A stretch of DNA of 64,000 nucleotides, taken from assembly GCA_008360955.1 (NCBI GenBank), contig LUCM01009810.1:19956-83955 (forward strand), read 5' to 3'. Of the stretch, positions 21,595 to 33,100 are shown piece by piece. The notes under the pieces are model-generated. The model had not been told where the DNA came from. It saw only the letters and a program-made list of their open reading frames with translations, and searched no databases. The position numbers were made by a program, and so were the translations under genes. The stretch is from Fasciolopsis buskii (taxonomy: Eukaryota; Platyhelminthes; Trematoda; Plagiorchiida; Fasciolidae). How positions within the stretch are numbered: position 1 is the stretch's first letter; each line of letters opens with the position of its first letter.

Positions 21595-21773
21595 TTTCTA
21601 ATTTGTCTTCCACTCCTAGCCATTCTCGCCTTGTCTTTTCGCATTCCTCGTGTATCTTGTTTTTCCTGTCAGTGAGACTCAGTTCCGTCTCTGTCCTTTT
21701 AACTTATCTCTGTGATCACTTGTATTGGATTGAAAATGCAGGCACTATCATAGTTTTTTGTGACCATAATATG

Positions 21774-21779
21774 AATAAA
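21774..21779 (+). terminator. Candidate poly(A) signal for VAC14
   Basis: A canonical AATAAA lies 180 bases after the proposed VAC14 stop codon, in A/T-rich sequence. It is the only such hexamer I noted between the stop and the RTE insertion that fits as a 3' end. Confidence 0.45.
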
Positions 21780-21799
21780 TTATATATCTACGCTCTTTT

Positions 21800-22454
21800 T
21801 TATGTTGCGTCGCGCATGTTGTGCTTCTGATCCGCTAAACTGCACTACTGGTGGTTTTTCTCGTGGATACTGATGGTGCTTTCATCGTCTGACCTTGTCC
21901 TGCGCCTTGCTAATTCCGGTTTATGTCCACGTTGCCAACCCAATCACGACAAACGGTCTCGGGACCGAATTTATTTATTTATACAATAAATTCAGATTTA
22001 GTTATGTTGGTTCATGTATGGTGTCATCGGTACCGGAGCAAATTGACGATCCATGTCAGATTTTTGTTTCTCATTCGAAACGGTGAGATGGTTGGCACGG
22101 CTGTTTTCTGCTAATTTTGACTATCAAATGTTTGAACGAAGTCGATTGCAATCCAACAAGGTTTCGAACGGGAAAATAAACGTTCAAATCTCCAACGAGG
22201 AGCGAAACTTGGGAGTCAACCAGATTAAGCTTTTAGTCGCGCTTCTACACGTTATTATCAGTTTTCCGTGTCCACACTTAACCAGTTCGTTGTCAAATAG
22301 TGTAGTAAGTGGTTTTCAATCTGTTGGATAACATTTTCTCAAACCTCGTCAGCCTCTGCATCTGGATTCCTTCAATATGCGCACTTCGATGCACGCCGTT
22401 CAACAGGCGTATTTGGCTCTGACAATGAGCAATTGAGTTTCGACTAATGTCTGA
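21800..22454. other. No gene recognised
   Basis: Short frames only. The right part may be a 5' region of the RTE copy that starts near 22455, but I cannot show it. Confidence 0.3.
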
Positions 22455-25170
22455 TGCGTGAGTGAAACACGAATTCAGGATTCGAGTAGAGTAATTCAAC
22501 TAATTGCGCCAAATGTCTCGTCAAGATATTTTCTTCGCACTTCAGGAGACGAAGCAGCTCAAGCTGTGGGTCCACGTGGTGTAGGAATAGTCTTGAATGA
22601 GAAGGCTAAAGCAGTCCTTTTAGATTGGATCCCAGTCATCAGTCACTTGTGTGCCATGAGACTGCAAGGATCAGTCGGCGTCCGAAAGGATAGTAGTGTT
22701 AAGCGTAGTTTATTTGTTATCTCGGCTTACGCTCCAACAGACTGCAGTACTGACATTGGGAAAGACGAGTTTTACGATGACCTCGTCACTCTTGTCCGGA
22801 AGAGCAAAGGCTGTGACATTGTGGTGGTAGCAGGTGACTTTAATGCACAAGTTGGCAAACTTAGTGCATCGGAGTCCTGTTTGGGTGGGCGATGCGCCTT
22901 GGCTGCACAGCGAACAGACAACGGGGAGAGACTTCTTCAATTCTGTGCAGATCATCATTTATTCCTATCTAGTACGAATTTCCGACACAGTTCGCGTCTC
23001 ACAGCGACGTGGCGTCCTAAATCGACAGGTACACTGAGTCAGATTGACCATATCGCAGTTAGCTACAGCTGGCGCGGTTCTGTCCAGAAATGTAGATTGT
23101 GCTGGACCGCGTACGTTAGTTTTAATGCGATTTTCGCTGCAGCTGAATGGCCATCGACGCAGGCCACAACCCTGATTGGCTGTCGAACATTTGTCTGATT
23201 CGGCTGTTCGCAACAGCTACGAACAGAAACTGTCCGAGGGACTAAGAACTTCGACGAGCAGCACTGTAGACGATCAGTAAGATCAAATTAAGCAGGCAGC
23301 AAATTTCGCCTGTGGTCCTAGGTTTAGCATTCATCAAAAACACTGGATCTCACAAGGGTCGCTAGGTCTAATGGATCAACTACGCGAGCTGCCTAACTGC
23401 AAGGGAGTGATTGAGATGCGTCGGCGGTTGCAGCGTCAGTTTACCATAAGCCTTGATCCTCCAACGGAAGTGGAAGTGCAGTCCGATATTCGACTTCTAA
23501 AGAGGGGAAAAGCTCCCGGTCCCGACGACCTTCCCCAAGTTCTTTTCAAGTTTGGTGGAGAAGTGCCGATGAAATCACTTACCTCCTTGCTTCATGATGT
23601 TTGAAACGAGAAGGGCATTCCGTTATCGTGAGGCAACTGATTATACCCGTCTTCAAGAACGGCACACGGAGTGACTGCAGCAGCCATCGTTGGATTAGTT
23701 TAATTCCGATAGTTAATAAGGTGTTAGCTCCGAAGATGCTACATCGTTTGTTACCAATTTTCGAAATTAATATCCGCAAACAGCAGGCCGGATTTCATTC
23801 AGATCGAGTTTGCATCGACCAGATATTCACTCTTCGACAGATACTCGAAACGGGCCACACGCACCGGCGCCCTACGATCGTAATCTTCCTGGACTTGAAA
23901 GGTGCTTTCGACTCCGTGGATCGACCAGTACTATTCAGTGCTCTCCACCGGAAGGATATGTCAACGAAGTTTGTGAACCTGTTGCGAGCATTGTACTCGC
24001 ATACCTATGGTCGCGTTAGGGTATGCGGTGAATTGTCACGTTCATTCGAAACAACTAGTGGCGTTCGACAAGGGTGTCCCATCTCTCCATTCTTTTTCAA
24101 CTTCGTCATGGACGATGTGATGGAAGATGCATTAGGAGGTCTCCGGGACGTAGGAGTCGAACTGGGAAATGGAGGGATGCTGTGACCTAGGCTGTGTGGT
24201 TGACGTTGTCTTTTCGAGTCCGTGGACCATGCACATCGGGCACTGCATAGACTCCCACTCGGTATGGCATGTGCTTCGAAGTGCAAAGTGCTGTTATCAG
24301 ACTGGAGGACAATAGTGCCGGACGTGGTGCTTAGCGGAGAGGAACCAGTCATTGTAGGTCGTTTTACCTACCTTGGTAGCCGCGTGTCGACCGATGCCTG
24401 CTCGGTATAGGAGGTAAATACGCCTACATCCAAGGCTTGGGAAGCTTACGCTGGACTGAAGCACTCGTGGCGTCGGCCTGATATTTCACTGAAGTTGGAA
24501 GGTCGTGTGTGCTGTATCGCAGTGCGCTCAGTTCTTTTGTGTGGTTGCGTGACATGGGAGATGTTCGTTGGTTTGAGGTTTTCGACCACTGACGTCTGCG
24601 TAATATCGCTAGGATTGGATGGAGTGACCGTTTGAGTAATGTGGAGGTCAGGAATCTAGTACTGGGTGCCAATTCCGAGAATATCTTATCTCAGCTTATG
24701 AAACTTGGTGGACTACGCTTGTTGGGTCGTGTTGTATCTGGCGAACACTTGTCTACCGCACCGTGCCCTATATTGGCGTTCCTCTTCTGGAATGCAAGAA
24801 TAAGCCACGTATAGGTCAGTGGATGACCTGAAAATGTGTAGTGAGCCTAGGTAAAGTAAGTGTCTCGCATCCTCGTGGTTGGGATCCGAAAGATCCTTGA
24901 ACTAGGTGGCTAGAAACACTGAAGGATATGGCAGTGAACCGTGAACAGTGGAGATTGTGTTGTTATTTTCTTTCGGGTCAGTATGATTGAAAGAGTGCGT
25001 TTGTACAGCTAGACTGTGTCCCATGTGTTGGCTGCAGCGGCATCTCTTTTCCCTCCTATGTAGGTGTACTCCTGTTCTCCTTTTGATATTTACTCTTTTT
25101 AAAGAAAAGTGTAACTCTAGGGAACGGCAGCGGTCGGTGAGGCTTGCCTTGCTGTTTAACGCTGGACGAT
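22455..25170 (+). mobile_element. RTE-like non-LTR retrotransposon, longest copy (family A, copy 2)
   Basis: An apurinic-type endonuclease region comes first (22458-23100). It has SETRIQ, LFVISAYAPTD, the catalytic-type VVVAGDFNAQVGKL and SQIDHIAVS near its end. The reverse transcriptase follows at 23440-24180 with GKAPGPDDLP, QQAGFHSDRVCIDQIFTLRQ, the box A motif IFLDLKGAFDSVD, and SGVRQGCPISPFFFNFVMDD. The expected YADD catalytic box is deleted at about 24190. A C-terminal part with RFTYLGSRVS (24360-24392) follows, then the tail shared with copy 1, ending near 25170. Frameshifts and stops break it, so it is dead. A complete element would first nick the target and then copy its own RNA there. 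Confidence 0.88.
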
Positions 25171-26929
25171 GATATGGATTAGGATTATCTCAGTCACACG
25201 ACGTCTTTTCGCATTTGACACAAGCAGGCGCACTTCATGTTTAATCAACTAGTGTACCTACCATCCTCGGGTAATGCTCCATAGGCATCGGTGGTCGAAT
25301 ACAAACCGTCGCCGAGTATTCACAAAGCGAGCGGGTTATGAATCCAAAAGTTATTTAGAACACTATATACTGTGGCATTATACAGTTTTATTGTATGTCA
25401 TGGTGAACCCTCAGGTACCCCAGGCATTCGAATACTGCTCTGATACTTATTTTTCGTAATGTAGTAACTTCCTCAACACGTCGGCCAGATGTATTCAGAC
25501 TCCCGATGTATAAAATTCTGATGGCTAACTCCAGCTGGTCACCACAAAGGATGATGACAGGAACGAGCTGCTATTAGTCCTGATGGGTTACCTTGAACTT
25601 CGTTTCTGGATGCCTCCGTCACCGGCGGTCCAAAGTGTGTTTATTTGTTTGTGCACCATCGTTCAAAAATCGGTATCTTCGGTATATATTGGAAGTTAGG
25701 GATTTTGTTTCCTGTAACTAGTTCACTTTCATCATCCAATATACCAGATAAAAAGCTCAGTTGTCCACCTTATGTTAAAGTGGAGGAAAACAGGGATATA
25801 GGGCAACAATGTTATAGACCACGGGGGATAAATAGGGGTGTTTGAAGCTGGCCATAAACCTTATCTCGATCTAATTCGTGACGGTATAAGACTTCACGAA
25901 TCGGTACATTTTTCTGCTGCTCTGTTTTTGACAAACAGTGTCATAGTGCTGGTCTATCAACGGAGTCGAAGACTGCATAATTTGCCTGAGAATGAAATGG
26001 CCGCTAGCCCTGGGGAATTAAGTTGTGCCATAACCGCTGTCGGAGGTTGTTTTTTGGTCAGTGCGAAATCCAACCTGTTCCCCTCAAATTTGCTGTTTCC
26101 TAAATTTGTACAATCTGTAATGAGTGTCAGACGGAAGCAGCTTCGATGCTATCGGCCTAATATCCCTATAACTACCGCAGTCACTTGAAAGCCCTTCCTA
26201 AAGATGGGGCCAATAATCGATTCCTTCCAGGGACGAGGAGACTTTCTGAGCATACAAAACCTTGGAGAACAAAGTTTGAGAATCTACTGGTTTCATTTCT
26301 CTCTGTCTAAATGCAGCTAGAGAAAGACGATCAGGACCCAAAGATTTATTGCATTTTACGGCTCGGATCTTCGCCTCAGAGGACTGATTTAATAAAACAG
26401 GCCACGAAGCACCTGTTGGAATAGCAATGGAAGGGGCCGACGCTGAGGCCTACCTGAAATGTGCTTCAAATTGTTCCACTCAGTGTGCATGATGTCGTTG
26501 CTGATTATGGGTTGGCGAACAGTCAGCTTCATAGGTCGTTCCGCTCATATCCAGTGCTTGCCTACCGGTAACTCAGATGAGGTAAAATGGTTTGTGGTAA
26601 TTTACCATGCCGGCACAAGGTTGGCCTCTGATGTTAAATGATACTACCACTCCCGGCCTTCCCTAAGCATGCGTGTGGTGAGTTCACGTTTCATGTTGAA
26701 TCATGGTTCATTATATTTGCTATCAGCCGGGTGGACCGGTGAGTATAAAGAAGGCGCAGGGATCCAGTGCCACAACACATCGGGTCAGGCTAAAACTCAT
26801 TAAGCCAACAGAACGGAGCCATTTTTGATAACCAGCGACTCTTGATTGATTCCATTAGGCCGGGGGGAGTTCTATCTTTGGAGCTAATATTTTGAGAAAA
26901 TTGAAAAGCTACTGCGGTCGGATGCCATA
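25171..26929. other. No gene recognised
   Basis: The frame at 25838-26188 (116 codons) is the longest here and has no splice borders or known family. A stretch near 26140 reads CYRPNIPITTAVT, slightly like the NYRPISLTS box of reverse transcriptases, but the following residues do not fit. Confidence 0.3.
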
Positions 26930-28520
26930 AGCAATGAGACACGTGAACCCGCCAGTGGAACACAGGCCCGGGAAGTGACCGCTTTCAGTGAATGAACGCG
27001 AAATGGGAGAGGCTGCGGCTATCAGCAGTAGTCGCAACCTTTACCGGCCCACTGTTTAGGAGCGTTGGGTTGAGCATTTTAGGGAGTAGTTAAGTCCGCG
27101 CACCTAAACCTGCAAGTGGAACAATACATGAAGACTTAAATCCTCCATCAGAAATGAATATCATGGAGGGAAGTTTTCTGGAAAGATATGGGTCATTTGG
27201 ACCAGGTGAATCAACTCTGTCTTTTTCCAACCGCGGTGGCGATGCGTTAACATCCGAGTTATGGAAACTTCTGGCATTAACCCTGACAAAAGAACAGATT
27301 CTTAAGAACCCGTGTAAGTTAGTGATTGCAGCAGTTTGAAAGCAAGGTGAATAGATCCTGGTGTCAAAATCACAGAGGAATTAGTTTGATGATCATTGCA
27401 TCTAAACTGTTCTTGGGCATTATAATCTATCGATTATCTGGTACTCGCGAAAGAGAATCAAACCGATTTCTGACCCAAGGGGATTGTATTAACCAAACCT
27501 TCACTCACCGACTAAGTTACACTTCCCCTAGAGCCACAATTTCTGTCTTGTTCAATATGAAAGCGTTGTTCAATTCAGTTGATCATGTAATTATGTGAAG
27601 CTTCTCACTGAAGCGTGTCCTGCGGAAACTTAATTCACGTTTCTAGTCTCTTTATTCGAACAACGGAAGCATAATTCGTGCTCACGACGCCAATCTTTCA
27701 TCCGAGTTCACTAAAAGCAGTGGCGTTTAATATGGTTGCACTTATCATTTTTGTCATTCAAATGATAATGGAAATCGCCCTATCCCCTGATGAAAATAAT
27801 GGTACCGATATTTGCTCAAACAGTATTGTGCTACTGAATGAGGACGTGAGTTAGTTTCAGGGTTTCTTCGGTCATCTGAACGATAGTTTAGGTATGTTTG
27901 GGATGTGCTTTTCACCTTCGAAGTGTGACAGGATGGAACGGACTCAATTCAGCTAAATTGTCGTTGGATGAAAAGTCTTCGGGCATACAGAGAATTCGAT
28001 TAGCACTCACTAATTTGAGACATGCATAGTGTTTGCGGGGCATCCGCTTATTAATCAACGCTCGCTGCTTCCATGCGGCTCCGAAATGTGGCTATTATCA
28101 GCAGAATCTATGGCGATAGTTTCAGCGTTTGAATAGCTATTATCGGTAGGAATATGGTGAGCGAATTTTGTGAGTAACTCAGGGTCTAGACCTACGATAC
28201 CGGACCATACGATTCACTTTTTAAAAGAAGCACTGAATCGCAACAAATTAGAATGATTGACGCATGTTTTGCACCGAAACACAAAACGCTGACTCGTGTT
28301 TGAATATAGACTGAGGCGGCCAGCCAGTGGCACGGAAAAAACCGAAATCTATAACCAATGAACTGGCTCCAGTAGCTGGTTTTGGGGTCCATGGGACCCC
28401 CTCAAGCTATGGTTGGAGATAGTATGTGACATGCCGCAGTCAGTAGTATTCTTCTATTTCAAATCTGTTCTCTTCTGGGTAGTTGTTTAGCTTAATACAC
28501 CCCATCAATCTCTCGCTATT
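26930..28520 (+). mobile_element. RTE-like retrotransposon, decayed copy (family B, copy 2)
   Basis: In shifting + frames one reads EREMGEAAAISSSRNLYRPT near 26995, then NHRGISLMIIASKL near 27370 (the usual NHRGISL box), INQTFTHRLSYTSPRATI and LFNMKALFNSVDHV (a decayed box A) up to about 27590, and FGHLNDSLGMFGMCFSPSKC near 27860-27920. The catalytic YADD box is not readable. The part after 28200 matches copy 1 in order, including GGGGTCCATGG-like sequence near 28385. Many stops and frameshifts make it old and inactive. Confidence 0.72.
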
Positions 28521-29500
28521 CCTTGTTCTTTTTTTCTATGAGGCGGAAACCAGAGCATTTCGATACAAGCTTACTGGTTGTAAATGCTGGAACTCATCCA
28601 AAGGTGCCCAGATGAATGTACAAGTTGCGTGTGGTAACGGGCCCACTAATGCAGCACCAACATGAAATCCTGGCAGGTGCAGACTGTTCAACAATAAGAC
28701 GAAGTGGATTCACTTTAGTGGGCATTTTCATCCAAGAGTAGTTCGCCGGATGCATTTAACGAGAAAATTAATAAATGCATCTAGAGATAAATTGAAATGT
28801 CCAGCGTTCATATGGGCATTCTTTTGGTGTGCTGTACACCTGTTCACGCGGAAGGTATGCTCGCCTGGCTTTGCTGAAACGTGGAACCAGTCATGCCCGT
28901 ATAATGTCAAACATTCACGTATCATTTCAATGTTACTCCGAAATATTAGGTGATGGGTTTGATTATGGACCGTTAAAGTAAAGTCAAGTGAGGGGGAATG
29001 TGGCTGACTTATCTCCAAGGAAGTAGACAAGTTATTCAGGAACAATGAATAAACCAGTGCGCCAAAGCTGACCGAAATGTGTCATCATCTGCGGAGATCT
29101 GTAACCTGAAAGCATTAGTAATCAAAACCTCGGAATGTTCAGTCCCGTTTTCTCTAGTTGATTAAAATGTTTAACATTTGACTGACCTTAATCAACTTAT
29201 ACTTAAATAACTCCTCCAGTATTTGAACTAAAGGACGGTTTTTTCTCGAAATCCAACTATAATCGGCTGAAATTATTTCGCGGTTCAAAATGAAGTCCCA
29301 AGTGATTTGCATCAAATTCAGTATCGCCCCCATATCTTTGTGAAACAGCAAGCAATTTACATCTACCGTTAACTTTCTTGATTTTGTTTGGAAAGTATGA
29401 ACGATTGCTTCGATAGTATTAAATGGCGTCCTTTTCCTTTCTCACTTTTCATCTTTCGTCTGGCATTTAAATTCCCTGCTGATTTGTCTGTGTTTTGACT
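28521..29500. other. No gene recognised
   Basis: Frames of 60-105 codons on both strands overlap each other near 28728-29045. I see no known product. A candidate RNF32 poly(A) signal sits at the right end. Confidence 0.3.
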
Positions 29501-29504
29501 GTTG

Positions 29505-29510
29505 TTTATT
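29505..29510 (-). terminator. Candidate poly(A) signal for RNF32
   Basis: TTTATT on the + strand is AATAAA on the - strand, about 375 bases after the RNF32 stop codon. It is a plausible but unproven 3' end signal. Confidence 0.3.
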
Positions 29511-29885
29511 AGCGTCGTCTTTTTTTCTTTTCAGTATTTTTAATTCCATTTATGAATAAGTTTTCCACAGCTATCCTTTGGTCGTTGTGCGACACAATTT
29601 GTACCCAATCTGGTGATAGGTAGAATTCTTTTGACACTAAGTCTTTTTCCTTTACCTCGCCGTGGTGGTCAGTGTGGTTGTTTATCCATAAAAATCGCGC
29701 GAGTTCTTCGGGCGTTGAATAAATCCCTTCTTCTTTCCAACTTGATTAAAAGGAAAAATAGTTCTAATAGAACTGACCTTTCTTGGTTCAAATCATTAAG
29801 AGGCGAGAATACGAATACCGTGGAGCTTAAATTTAAAAAACCATCAAAACATCAAATAGTCAGAAAAAACATCTGTGAGTGATGG

Positions 29886-30179
29886 TTAGTCATCTGTGCT
29901 TGGTACAGAGCATTTCTCGTAATCTGTTTGCCGACAAACGGGACACATGTTCCCGTTTAGCTCCGAGGCTGTTAAAAATTCGTTCAACGAACCAACCGTT
30001 TCCATAGTTTCCAGGCACGTCTGGTGAAATACATGTGAACACGTAAGAAGCACGCGCGGTCTTCTTCTTTCCCAAGGAACTAAACAAATCGGACAGCATC
30101 CTGCACCTCGTTTCAAATGGCGATTCCATATTGGTTTCCAAGTGGCATCAGTTGTCCTGTGCTTACAATTACCCAACGA
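29886..30179 (-). CDS. RNF32: RNF32 exon 4 (second RING finger and stop)
   Basis: The acceptor on the - strand is TTTTTTTAATTCCAG before 30179, and the segment starts in phase 0. It encodes HRTTDATWKPIWNRHLKRG (human EITEEEWEKIQVQALRRE), then CCPICLVPW, LLTCSHVFHQTCLETME and MCPVCRQTDY, a complete C3H2C3-type RING. A TAA stop lies at 29888-29886. A second AG at 30168 would also keep the frame but has a poorer pyrimidine tract. Confidence 0.9.
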   Translation of the reverse strand, partial: SLGNCKHRTTDATWKPIWNRHLKRGAGCCPICLVPWERRRPRVLLTCSHVFHQTCLETMETVGSLNEFLTASELNGNMCPVCRQTDYEKCSVPSTDD

Positions 30180-33100
30180 CTGGAATTAAAAAAATGGAGC
30201 AATCTAGGGAGAGGTCATTGGTGCGAGCACCAAACATCCGTATGCAATTCATGAAGTCGACGACTAACAATCATAAATGCATTACCAAAATCCATAATAT
30301 TCAGACGGTATCCACATGGTGAAAAGTACTCGGGGCGGTGGCCTCCGATTTGTTGCGTTTTACTGTTAGATACCACATCCCTATTTTATTATGAAAGTGA
30401 TATAATGCAGCACTATCGGAGATACGTAAGTTTACCGATTATCCCTTTTTAATCCCAATGCGGAGGTACTGGCCGTTGCTCATTCTACTGTTGTGCGCTT
30501 CGAGATAAAACAACGCGTATTCAGGCTGAACCAAATAAGATAGACGCTTGAAGACTTTGAGAGGAGTGTAGCGGAACACGGATTTGTTCCTCCGGATTGT
30601 TTGTTTAACCGAACGTCGACCGCCAAACACGGTAGCCACTTGTGCGTTGCTCACGCACGATCTTGTCAAAGTATGCTCAACCTGCTACCGGTTCCGACTG
30701 TCTTATCCTTGTACCGGTCAAGTGTCAGGGTTGTCAGTATTGCAGTCGTACAGAGTCGAGTAGGAGTAACGCATAATTGGTCACAACGTTTGAGGACAAG
30801 CAAACGTAATACGAGATTCGCATTAAGAAAATCGGTATTGTAGGAGCACAAATTCTCAATAAAATCTTAAAGATGCGCAATACTTCATATTAATAACACT
30901 ATCCGAATGCCTAACTTGTCACAATAAAATTTGACCAAGGTTGACGTCTTTATCTGACGAGAAATTACTTCCAGGTGTCTGACCAAACTTCCTTGAACTG
31001 AGAGATTTCTAATGCTGGTTTTCTGATCACTCTTCTTGTTGATGTTAGATAATTATTTGTCTTATTCTTCTATTTCATCTCCATTACGGATTGCTGATTG
31101 TTTAATTTCACTGGACCTTCTAGTATCACTTGTGATGACCGACTGTCTGATTACCACGTCGCAAATGGTACGGCGTCCGGTAAGCAACGGTTAAGCCGAA
31201 GTTCATTCTCTTGAACTCACCTGACCAGTAGACCTTAATCGGTTTAGGTGATATACAGCTCCGCTGTGGCTGTATGTTTGCACTACTCTCTGTTTAGAAA
31301 TAACTCTACACGTACTTCTTGCTTCAAATATCAATACGAAATTTGTATTCCCAAGTGTTCAATTCCGTTACGACCAAGTAGGCTTGTATTACACAGCTTC
31401 CTGCTTTGTCACCCTCTTTTAAATTTTCACAAGTGCAAGGCAATAGGTACATAAAAAAGAATTGCTGTATAAATTTGTTCTGACTTTCGATTCGACAGAA
31501 GGGACTCACGAGAATTCACTCATTACGCACACTTTCAAGGCCATCCAAAAAGGACCACGTCCTTCATTTCTTAGGATATTCAAAAACGTATCAGGAGCAT
31601 AACCTCATTCTGCTAGAGGCTGACCCGATTGATTTACGCCTGTGAACTTCGAGTGGCTTATGAAGACGAACATTTTCGTAAGCTGCGAACAACTCGAATC
31701 CAAACCACGTAGTATAATTGGTGACATTCTTCGCGTTTTCTTGTGTCCGATCTCTCCCAGGTAACCTAGTTCGAGAACCCCGACATCATGCTTATCCTAC
31801 TCTGACGGTACGAATATCATGTAGCTGAAATTCTTATCGAGAAACACTCAGGTGGACATTTAAGGGAGTATAGGACATGGCAGACTATAAAACCAATCAC
31901 AGCTAGAATTTGCTTGGTAGTTGACCACGTTGTTTTAATGAGATTTTTTCTTGAAATTCCATATCATTCAAAGTTCCTTTGGAGCTTCCGGAAAACGTCT
32001 ATTAATATTAAATTATGGGGTAATCGATCAACAAGGAATAAGGAATCCCTGGACCAAAATAAACCCTAAGAAGTAAGTAAATTAGTTACTGGTTAATTAA
32101 AAGCTAATAATTCAAAACTTCCCAAGTATCTCACTATCAGTCATTCAAGAGCTGACCCCGTAGTTGTTTAGTGAATGAATATTGGCTCCAATACAAGCCG
32201 AGTTAAGTCTGATGGATGGACGATTTCAGCGCATTACCATTCGTGCTCTATTGGGTGTCCCCAGTATCCATCCATTATTCCGTAAATATGTCTAATGACG
32301 AAGTGAAACCACATATATCAGGTAAACAAACAATAGGTTGAGACCGTAATGCAATCCCCAACAATTATTCGGGCCCAAAGTCTATTGAAGAACTTGGAAG
32401 CAAGTTGTCGGAAATATTACTTCTCTGAACAACAGCCGTGTGGTCTCTCCATTACTTACCTTGGATATTTTGTCTTTAAAAGTGTCTTCCCATTGACTCA
32501 AAACTCCACGAAATCCAAGCAAACAATCATCCAAATCCCTAAAGAAAAGGTTTAGGTTGTCGGTCACACTTCCAGTAGGAGCTTTGTAACCCATAACGGA
32601 ATCGTGGCTTATATTGTATCGGTGGAGAATCTTTCCGTGCACGTGTTTCATCTTAGCCAACGTGCGATATCGTTGAGCCGCTGGGTCATCTAGCAGAGGT
32701 GCTTTTTGACGCAGCTCAGTGCATAGTTTCCGACCAAGGTATGCACGCCAAGCTGCCTGTATCCTGCTTGTGAATAAAGCGAGAACAATTTAAATAAGTA
32801 TTTAACTGACATCTGGAGGAAGTCAAAATCCTCCTACCAATATCCTTGAGGTTATAAACACAACTTAGACTGTGTCAAGATAAAGGAAATCACAAATTAG
32901 AAAATCTTTTTTCAACTTGCTTGTGCACCAACAATCGAATTTTTTTCACTTCCAATGTTCTTCATCGTTTTATTTCCTTAACTCACTCTAAAGGTCTTTT
33001 AAAATAATGCTGAATCTTTTTCTGGACTGGAATACCAAGTTTCCTTCAGAAGCCTAGTTTGGAGACCAAAAGCAAGAGAAATACAAAATGTAATCACAAA

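Noticed and set aside
26120..26330. CR1-like reverse transcriptase start (CYRPNIPITT)
   Set aside because: Only one short motif matches and the next RT boxes are missing in any frame.
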